Shown here in pieces: positions 55,273-64,000 of a stretch of 64,000 nucleotides of DNA (position 1 is the stretch's first letter; each line of letters begins with the position of its first letter). The translations under genes and the position numbers were made by a program. Source of the stretch: Corticium candelabrum (taxonomy: Eukaryota; Porifera; Homoscleromorpha; Homosclerophorida; Plakinidae); contig NC_085105.1 of NCBI RefSeq assembly GCF_963422355.1, forward strand, positions 2,890,052 through 2,954,051, given 5' to 3'. The notes under the pieces are model-generated. The model ran no database searches. It was given only the letters and a program-made list of their open reading frames with translations, and was not told the DNA's origin.

Positions 55273-58200
55273 TCATACAGCAGTCTGCTTTTGTAGTTGC
55301 TGCAGTCGAGGTCTTGAATACTCCACAAAATCATCAATCAACACAGGCCACGCTCCTGTAATACAGTTGCAATACATATGCGGAGATTAAGTCTGTCCAT
55401 TTGGTTGTCTGTCTGTTTGCCTGTCTCCCTCTCCTTCTCTCTCTCTCTCTCTTTTCTCCCCTACCCTTTCCATCTTGCCCCTTCATCTTTACCCTCCCCT
55501 CTCACTCCTCCGTCTTTTACCTAGTCTCACCTAGCCAGTTCCCGCCCCTTTTTACTTCCGGACAGCAGGGGGAGGTCTGGTACAGTTCCTTTGCTGTTGT
55601 CGCATTGCTGCTTCATCAATAAACAGTGAAAATAACTGATCGCTTATCGTAGTCAGGTGACCTTTATAGAAATGCTGTGATTTTCCAAAACTCGTCATGT
55701 CTTGATTTTGGTAAAGTTGGTAAGCGTTTTGGCAAAAGGAAGCACCACCAGAGCAGAAAAGATCCTGTCATTCTCATTCCATCAAGCTGTATGGGGGAGG
55801 AGCTGGCTACAGCAGGATGGAAGGAGAACGACAGGATCTTTTCCACTCTTCTTTTTGCCGAAATGCTTACCAGGTTGGTCAAAAGGTGTTGTTCTTACAA
55901 AGTGGACCAAAAACAAGACATGACGAGCTCTGGAATGAAAAACCACAGTGTTCCCATCAGTAATTAGCCAACGTCACCTGACTACTATAAACGACCACTT
56001 ACTTTCGCTGTTTATCAGTGAAGTGGCAACACAACAACATCAAAGGAAGTGTACCAGACCATCCCCCACCATCCAGAAGTAAAAGGGAAGGGCTAGCTTC
56101 GCAAGACTATCTTTAGCCCATTACTCTCTGCTCTTTCCTCCTCCTCTGTCCTACTATCCATCCTTCAGAAGCTATCCTTCCTTCCTTCCTCCCTCCCTCC
56201 AACTTATCCTCCCACGACTACGAGGTTGAACAGTATTACTGAGAGCAGTATTTCAAAACTGTAAAATAACATTACAAGCTATACCTTCTTCATCATAGTT
56301 TGACATCGTATCATCAATCATGTTGCTGAAGTCTAACAAGAGATTCCACGTATCCTTTGGTATTGACCGCTTATGATTTTCCTAAGGATAAAACAAAACC
56401 AGAATGAGAAGATAATATGTAGTAGCTTGTCAGACTTTTGTTGTGATAACAAGGCATTCCAATTGCATTTAACAAGGCATTCCAACTGCATTTAAAACCA
56501 CAACATTACTACCAGATGTCTCTTCTTGATATCTCATCATGACCTCATCATAATTTTTATCTGGTGGAGTAAATGGTGTCAACTGTAGTGTTTGAATGAA
56601 CAGTGGCCTACTGTATGTTAGTTTTGGCTACAATCAAAACACATTATACACCAAAGCATTGATGCAAAAACAATTGAAGACTACGACATGTACCAATACC
56701 AGATTTACCTCAAAAGGATAAATCATAAGCAAATCACTAAATGCACACACAGGTGCAAGTTAGTTAATCTATCCTTCACTAACAAAAACAAAAAAGTTCA
56801 TTTTCAAAAGCTTGTACAGCGCTACAACAAATATTTTGAAGAAATGAAGAACAGTGTCTCACTCTCCTTCTAATGAGTCCCCACTTCTAGTCATCCTATG
56901 TTAACCATTATAATAAATATATGCAGTACAGTACTCCAATTCAGTGTCATTTAACTAAATAATTTAAAGACATGTATTGCAACATCACTGCCCTTTGTAC
57001 TCAACAGGATATGCCCAACATTTTGGTAATTCTTGTTTTAGCTAGGTTATCACGATGTCAACATGAACAATTATTGCATTATCTCACACTCCAGCAAAAG
57101 CACTAAAGAGACTTACTACATCAGACCAACAAATATGCATGCAATCATCACATGTTGTAATTTTTTTCCATACCTGCAAGAACTGACACCAAAGGTCAAG
57201 AAACTTGAATCGATCTCTAAGAACTATGTTCCAGTATGCTAAGGCCATCTCCAGTTCTACAAGCAGCACAGAAAACAAGTTACCACAAAGTACTAGTACC
57301 AAGCAGCAACCATTTATACTCATGTAGGATCTTATTGTGGCAAACTTCACGATACAACAAAACTGAAACAGTAATTATAAACCCACACTAAACCACATTG
57401 GGCATACACTCTAGATGGGCACATTTAGCAACATGTATAAATTAGTTTGATTTTTGTGTTCTGTCTGCCGTTACTAATCTACAAATGCACCATCAAAACT
57501 ATTTAGACTATGAGGAAAGCACAATCTACTACTGCAGTATCAGGTTTCATAATTCTCATAGTTTTGGTCAATTGGGCAGAGTCTCCACCATGTGTAAGGA
57601 CTGCTAAGGACTTGGAATACTGTTTACGATATATAAGACAGGAAAAAAGTAGAAGAACAGGTAGCTGTATACAGTACTGCTTTGTGTACTACATAAAAAG
57701 CCAAAATGTTGTTGTTCATCATTTTCAAATATTATAAAAGCATACAAAGCTTACATGAAAGAGAAGAGAGTAAACACTGAACAGCTGAAACTAATCTAAA
57801 TAAATCTGTTTCCATCTATTAAACTCACCAAGCCCTTTTTGTCCCGGTGTCCTTGCAAACATGAACGTAAATTGATAGAAGTCTTTGAACTTTGCAGAAT
57901 CCCGTAGGTCGTCATCTAATGAAGGCAACTTTGCCCTTAATTTTTCAAGAGAATCACAACTAAAAAGACCAAAACCAATCATTTTACATCGGAACACACA
58001 AACACAAAGTACTCTATTCACACACAAACTGATCATGAGCCATTTATGTGACCATAGTATCTGCCTGTGTTTCCTCTATCTTTACGTAACTGTCTTGCCA
58101 TTTGGATAGAAATAATCACTGCCCAACAAATCATTCATTAATTACTATATTTGCAAAAGAAAAGCATGCTCATTTTGAGCGACTCTTCTCTGAAAAAATC

Positions 58201-60985
58201 TAGCAACACAATATGCATGAAATGTTCATGGACAAATTGATTGCACTAACCACACGCTAATGTAGTTCTCAACATAAAACATTAAACTACATGTTCATCA
58301 ACAAGACCTGACGCTACAAATTACACAGTAAAGTGTTTGTCGATTCTGTCTATACTACTTTACTACTAGCCTTTGTTTCCGAATGAATTAATTAAACATT
58401 GATGAACCTCGTTATTTCTAACATTACATTTGTCATCAATCTCTGCTGTTGCATGTGCTAATGGATTGAAATCGTGTCACAAAGAAGCAACTGTTATAAC
58501 AAAAGCAAATGAAAGCCTACGCTTAAACTCCTTTCACAAAAACTCTCCAATCTACTACTGAGCAATTCCACCTACTTCCGTAAACAGTATTCACAGACCA
58601 GGAGTGGCAGAGCGACAAGCAAGTTGGGGGGAATGAAAGCACATCGAAGTACATGAAGTAGGGTGAGCTTTCAGTAGGCATTTCCTGTCTGAAAGCGCTT
58701 TCTGATGTTGAACTTTATTACTTAAACACTCCTCTTAGGCCACAGAAAGCGCTTATACACATTTTATACGTCTGAACACTGTCATACTGGAGTACAAAAA
58801 TTCTAATATTTTTCTTCCAAAATTTCTTCGCAGTCGTTGATCGTCAAGTTGGAGGGTAATTGTCCCCTCTGTCCCCAGCCACTGCACAGTCTACATAAAC
58901 ACACACATTGTCCCTCACCTGTCCTAATTCTATCCATTAAATTTCTACATTTACAAAAAAGAACAAAAGTTTGAAATCTAAAAATACAAATGTTCATTGT
59001 CTAAATACGTGTGTCCAATTATCTGCACCATTTATCTAACTGTTAAAGCAGCCTGTCCATTAACTTCATCACAAAACTATCGCATCTACACATCACATCT
59101 CTCCATATTGACATAACCGTGGCAGCTGTTGCCCAATTACAACTACACATGTTACATCCAGTTTACATCTACACAATGCAGCTACACATTTTCATACCAC
59201 AGATCTGACATTCCATCTACAAATTCCTTTCTTGTAAATTCACATTGTGTTGCAGCACGAAACCTCCAAGCAATGATAAGAACAGTCTTGCTCGTTGGGT
59301 CAAGCCTAAGATCCTCGCAAAATCTACCAACACCTTCGGCTAGAATTTTGTCTTCTTCACTAGAATCTAATAATGAAAGCCAATTGCAAATGCATTGAAA
59401 ACAACAGTGTACAGTATTTACAACATTCATGTTGACCATCTGGCATGCATGTATTACAAATACTGTATTGCCACATCTTTTGCTGTATGTCAGTATAGCC
59501 AGGGTTTACCAAAAATTTGGCTTGACCTAGTCTGTTAATTATACAATGCACGTATAAGACAGGGAGTGCTAGTACAGATGAGAAATGAGCAAGGTTGGCC
59601 AGGCTATCATCTGCTATGTGCATGTTTTAAAAAGGATGCATAAACCAACCACATAGAAGAAACTGCAGCAGATGTGATGGATCCAGTAGTGACAAGACTG
59701 ACATAATCTGATAATGAATAACAAGATAAAGAAAATGAGGAGAACAAGGAGGAAGAGAAAGAAGACAGTGGTATTAGAGTAGAACATGCAAGCTAATTCA
59801 TGATCAGAGGGTTACATTTGCTGTTATACAATTGCTGGTTGCATTTTGAATTTGAAAGTTCTGTTACATATTCATGACTTTGCTACACAAACTTCTCGTA
59901 CAACATTTGCACAAACCAATGCTTACAACATCTTCCTCGAAAGCTGTTGTAATTTGTGGTTTTCATCCTGTTTTGACCTGGTGTAAACTCAGAAGTAGAC
60001 AGCACCCTGGTAAACTTTGACCTACAGTTAAACCTTGTTATTCCGACCACATTTCCCTGCAGGTTTCTGCCAAACTAATGCGATTGTCGACTTATCGGTA
60101 ACAACTACATAGTGACCAGGTAAACCTGGTTTCATGTGTACCTGGTCAGAAAGTGAGTGTGTCAGAATAACGAGGTCTGACTGTATTAGCATGCAATAGA
60201 AAGCACAGTTACAGTATGCTCCCTGTTTCAAAACAGAGCACCTATCTCGGTCGACCCGTTAGAGTATATTGTTTGTTCATTCTAGTTTCTATCTAACTTT
60301 GACCCCAGAACCACTTTCCATATCATTTGCTAACTGACTTAATTAATTAATCCACAAAATACAAACTTATCTCTAAAGCAGTCGAACTACCCCTGATATC
60401 ACTCAGGTACAGCAACACCAGATTCACTTACAACTAATGCACTGCTTTGCAAACTGAAAAACCAGTTACAACCAAATTGTTACTAAATAAACAAAACAAC
60501 ATGTCAAGACCCTGAAAGTAGTCATAAAACTGAACCCCAAACAAAAACTAAATAATAACTTGTGTAACGCCCAAGACCTAACTACTCTTTGTAGGTCCTT
60601 CCCTGCTACGGCCAATATAAGGACATTTCGATTTCTATTATTAATTAATAAGTGTATTATGTTGCATCTTGTGCGACAATACAACAGACAGACATCTAAC
60701 AGACCCCTGTATCGATCGAAAAGCTGATTTAGTTTCCGTTTATCCGTCGAAGGTCGCTGTTCACGGTAATATCTCTCGGGATTAGAGAAGTAGTCGTCGG
60801 TAGCGACGTCTAGACGCCAGTCATGTTGAGATAGACAGACGATTGCCGTCTTTTCGCCCGTGCTCGTGAACGAAATAAATTGGCGAACCTTTTCCCGTTG
60901 TGATGACTTCAGCTTATGCTATGTAGACACAGAATTTGAGAGTAAAGAAACACAATTTAGCTGTAAATAAAGTCTTACTTACCAT
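55273..60985 (-). CDS. DCUN1D1: DCN1-like protein 1 (cullin neddylation co-E3)
   Basis: Binds UBC12 and cullins and promotes transfer of NEDD8 to the cullin WHB lysine. Exons: 60985-60983 (ATG only), 60918-60705, 59366-59198, 57959-57829, 57256-57174, 56381-56285 and 55355-55273. They sum to 780 nt, or 259 residues, the same length as human DCUN1D1. Residues about 2-55 are the UBA-like domain ([35 protein letters not shown]). The PONY/DCUN domain follows ([51 protein letters not shown]) with the cullin-binding end [34 protein letters not shown]. The start codon sits alone before intron 1 (ATG|GTAAGT), as I recall for vertebrate DCUN1D1. It is convergent with the LRR gene, with 177 bp between their stops. 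Confidence 0.95.
55520..56100. repeat. Large inverted repeat (about 580 bp) in the last DCUN1D1 intron
   Basis: Left arm 55520-55800 and right arm 55840-56100 are inverted copies. For example, the reverse complement of 55555-55665 reads CACCTGACTACGATAAGCGA...GAAGTAAAA, matching CACCTGACTACTATAAACGA...GAAGTAAAA at 55970-56085. The inner part, TTCCAAAACTCGTCATGTCTTG, pairs with CAAGACATGACGAGCTCTGGAA. Only about 30 bp lie unpaired at the centre. A long-arm foldback element; the transcript of this intron could form a long double strand. Confidence 0.75.
60025..60183. mobile_element. 159-bp pogo/Tigger-like MITE in DCUN1D1 intron
   Basis: The left end CAGTTAAACCTTGTTATTCCG and the reverse complement of the right end CAGTCAGACCTCGTTATTCTG are near copies, flanked by TA at 60023-60024 and 60184-60185. 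The length and TA target match Tc1/mariner (pogo branch) MITEs. No coding capacity. Confidence 0.8.
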
Positions 60986-61577
60986 TGCTTTCTCTGTTTG
61001 ATATTTATATTGCTTCGCAGATAACGCGCGTTAATGCAATAGTGGCCTCGGAATAGAACGTCTAGCTGCGAGAGTTCTACAAACAGCAATGTTAGATATG
61101 AATTTAAACCCTTGTGGCTACTGAAATGGCCCATTGATACTGTCAATCTGTTGCATGCCGTTGCTAGTCTTAAGCTTTCAAATTGAGAGGTTAATTAAAT
61201 GGTAAAGAAAAGAACATGCAAACTAAAATAATAATGGCAATTCCATTCTTGCAGTAACACCTTCTCTAGCTCTTTCTTGTCACATCCAAAAAACAAGCGA
61301 CTGACCCAAGCTTTAAATCTGTATGCTGTTGTTTCCAAGAGATGACTCCAATACACAAATTGTACCTGCAGATCATAAGTCACAAATTGTTTCTCCAATT
61401 TTAAGTCACATAGCAATGCAACTGATGTGCAAATAACAAAAATCAATCTAAGATTTAAAACTAAACTACTAGCAAATGATGTATTCGAGTGCTACTGTGG
61501 CCATGGGTGACAGCAGAGTAGACTCTAACAACAACCTAAAAAGGTAGCATAGATAATTCAGCTGAAAAGCAACTCTA
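60986..61577. other. Region between DCUN1D1 and the DsbA-like gene
   Basis: Holds the DCUN1D1 promoter side and the 3' side of the DsbA-like gene. A minus-strand frame at 61365-61195 after a good acceptor (TGCAG|GTACAATTTG) reads WSHLLETTAYRFKAWVSRLF and FFGCDKKELEKVLLQEW before a stop. It could be a terminal exon (alternative 3' end or a separate small gene), but I recognise no family and do not call it. Confidence 0.4.
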
Positions 61578-63569
61578 TCAAAGTTTTGCTGTAGAAATGT
61601 CTTCATCTTTCCATCCACAAAGCATATCTGCCACGACATTCAACCTGTCCTGGCCCCAAATAACTGTAGGCCCATCATTCACCATATAACTGGGAACACC
61701 ACACGCACCAGCAGCTACAGCTCTAAATAGAGTAATACATGTTCACTTGTAAAGTTTGCTGTTGTGAAATGACATACCTCGACGTGTTGATCTTCAGCTG
61801 CTCCTTCACATCAGCTCTGCCAGCAACACTGATTAAGTGTTGGCCATCAAAGCCTGCACTTTCGAGAACTGACGTTAACACCTACACAAAATAGTAGACT
61901 ATAACAAGCAACATTAGCAAATTGAACGATACATGCATTCGTTATTATCTAATGTCTAACAGTTTGGCAGCACCAAACTACTTATTACCGCTAAATCATA
62001 CATATGGATGTAAGACAATGCTTATGCAGCATGCTATATGTATCTGTAGCTCAATTGTGACAAAGTTGCATTTGAAAGTAGAAAAATCAAGGAAAGATAC
62101 CTTAATTACCATTGTAAGTCTGCCACTGTCAGGTATATATAATCCAGACAGAATCTCACCTTGACATCAGCAATATTCTTGTCATCTGCCCATGCTGCTT
62201 GATCTATCAAAATTAGACTCATAAACATCACTCAACTGGTGTTGTAATACGAACACATACATATTGCATCTCGAAGCTTGTCACTTGGCTCTGCTATGGA
62301 AACTCGCAGTGGAGTCACAGTTCTAAGCGGAAAGTTTGATGGCCACCGAATCGAGATATTTCCACCATACCGAGCCCAGTCTTGAATATCTAGCTGACCA
62401 TAGGCCACCTTGGCAGGTGAAGCAACAGCCAATGGAACCTAACCATCAAGCCAAACATCAGATCATTCATAAACTAAGACATGAATACATGTAACTAACC
62501 AACGGCGTTCCAGTTTCCTTGAATAGTGCACCGAGTAGAATAGGAACCCACTCAACAGTAACTCTTACGGGTGAAACAGTATCAACCAGATTTCTTATCT
62601 AAGAGAACATACCAATTATAACACAAACAAACAGTAGAAGTAGAGTTTAGTTGCATGGATGTGAGTTGCTCGCTGTAACCTACACCTCCTCGTCAAGGCT
62701 TTCTTAACCAAATATTACTAGAACAATACAATTTGCATGTTTTATAGATATAATACAGGCTAGAAACAACCACACAGGCAACACAATGACAGATGAAAAG
62801 ACTATGGCACAAGTGTCTGTCTATTAAAATCATGACAAAAAGTCATAGTCTATATTAAACAACAATTATAGCCTTGTCCAAATAAACAATATAAAATACT
62901 GTCACTGTTAACTAAGAAAAACTTACAATGTGTCTGCAAATGCAATCTAACGTCCAAGTCAATTTAGTTCTGACCCAACTACAACTTTACCTGTTGGCTT
63001 CCCAGATAGCTCCACGGGCTTGAAAAATCATGAAATATTGTCAGTTTGGCTTCTAGAGGTGGCACACCAGGTGCAGGTGGCATCACCATACGTGGCATTG
63101 CAACCTTGTTGCCATTTAATTCTTGCTCAACAAAGTGCATTCTGTCAACTCCAAAGTATAAACGATTATTGACGCAAAAACTAATAGAAGACCGAACACA
63201 AACATATGATAGCAAGCATCCAACCAATCATCACTATTCGATTAATCAACCTTGGTACACCAAATGCTCCATGCTTTAGGGCCTCGTCTGTGTTTCTTCT
63301 TAACTCGTCTTTGACAGATTGTTTTCCTGTTACTTCATCGACATCGACATGCCAGCCAATGTCGGCAACAACTGACTGCAAAAAATGACTGTCTGTAATG
63401 TCTTTGTTGTCAACCCAGTATGACTTGTACAGCTGATGAGTAAGCTGCACTCTTGTATGTCCATCGAAATCCGTCGCCGAAAGGAGTCGCATTGCCTTCA
63501 AACTCTGCACTGGATGACCAGATGGAAAAGAAGCAACGATCCCATGTCTCTTCATTGTTCGAATAAGAT
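61578..63569 (-). CDS. Tandem DsbA-fold protein (GST-kappa/HCCA-isomerase type), 5' end outside window
   Basis: A minus-strand gene entering from beyond the right edge. The first exon in view starts at 63569 (DLIRTMKRHGIVASFPSGHP). It and the exon at about 63377-63250 (SVVADIGWHVDVDEVTGKQS, HGAFGVPR) form the C-terminal two-thirds of one DsbA-like domain. The exon at about 63141-62992 ends that domain (LYFGVDRMHFVEQEL) and begins a second one (LTIFHDFSSPWSYLGSQQ). The second continues through EWVPILLGALFKETGTPL (about 62.55 kb), YGQLDIQDWARYGGN (about 62.4 kb), QAAWADDKNIADVK (62.2 kb), GFDGQHLISVAGRADVKEQL (61.85 kb) and AGACGVPSYMV...WGQDRLNVVADML to the stop at 61578. The motif DFSSPWSY fits kappa-class GST and 2-hydroxychromene-2-carboxylate isomerase folds, where a Ser replaces the redox Cys. 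Substrate unknown. Confidence 0.8.
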
Positions 63570-64000
63570 CTATAAATGCACAATAACTTTTACTGTACAT
63601 TAGGTTTAGCAGTGGTAAATACTTTAACAACTGCATAAATTATTGCTACAGAATTCTATTACACAGTACTGCCTTTCTTCAAAATAACACTAAATCACTC
63701 CAACAGTTGGCTAGTACAGTTGAGTTGACAATCCACGTACGAATTTTGATAAATTAGTTATATATGCCATAAAGCTGTTCACGCTATTTGGACTTTAATT
63801 AATTTATCTATATACTTGCAATGGCATATTGTTGTAATCACAAAATCCTAAAACCTTATAATAATCTCCCTATACATAATTAATTAATTAATTAAATACC
63901 TAGTTAAAAATTAAATCATATTAATTAATTATCTGTAAATCAATCAAGGAGCACGTTGTTAAATCACGTACGCATAGTACAAGCAAGAACTTAAACAATA
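63570..64000. other. Intron of the DsbA-like gene, AT-rich
   Basis: Very AT-rich with several (TTAA)n-type stretches such as ATTAATTAATTAATTAAATA near 63879. No exon seen. Presumed intron leading to upstream exons beyond the window. Confidence 0.5.

Noticed and set aside
57510-57737. Plus-strand frame with a signal-peptide-like start inside a DCUN1D1 intron
   Set aside because: Only 75 codons, no cysteine pattern or family, antisense to an intron; likely chance.

Overview
The window is animal nuclear DNA. Genes are split by GT-AG introns, the sequence is AT-rich, (TG)n, (GA)n and (CAGA)n repeats are common, and there are many small inverted-repeat DNA transposons. A two-domain phosphoethanolamine methyltransferase, a ciliary CCDC40, a fibrinogen-domain protein and an NHLRC3 protein together fit an early-branching metazoan such as a sponge or cnidarian. 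The species cannot be fixed from the sequence. I saw no rRNA, convincing tRNA, CRISPR array or LTR retroelement.

Layout, left to right. 1142-6900 (+): phosphoethanolamine N-methyltransferase, 9 exons, with a decayed pogo-like transposon in intron 2. 8062-10958 (-): NHLRC3 with a membrane anchor. 11454-12371 (-): secreted fibrinogen/collagen-like protein. 14899-19590 (-): EF-hand plus kelch-repeat protein. About 20.1-20.3 kb (-): broken THAP domain. 22.2-32.0 kb: accessory block with three intronless PDE12-like nuclease copies (one disabled), a palindromic-ended DNA transposon, an orphan TDP-43-like first exon, and a DDE integrase-core gene with a minisatellite at its 5' end. 32146-40609 (-): CCDC40. 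41138-51056 (-): CUL3. 51453-55096 (+): leucine-rich-repeat protein with lysine-rich ends, head-to-head with CUL3. 55273-60985 (-): DCUN1D1. 61578 to beyond the right edge (-): tandem DsbA-fold protein, incomplete.

Links between genes. CUL3 is a ubiquitin-ligase scaffold activated by NEDD8, and DCUN1D1 is the co-E3 that promotes cullin neddylation; here they lie about 4 kb apart on the same strand. The PDE12 array looks shaped by recent duplication and exchange: copy 3 has the 5' flank of copy 1 and the 3' flank of copy 2. Exon joins were made by eye from splice signals and reading phase. They close exactly for PMT (499 codons), NHLRC3 (399), DCUN1D1 (259) and the integrase gene (466); those for CCDC40, CUL3, the kelch protein, the LRR protein and the DsbA protein are approximate.
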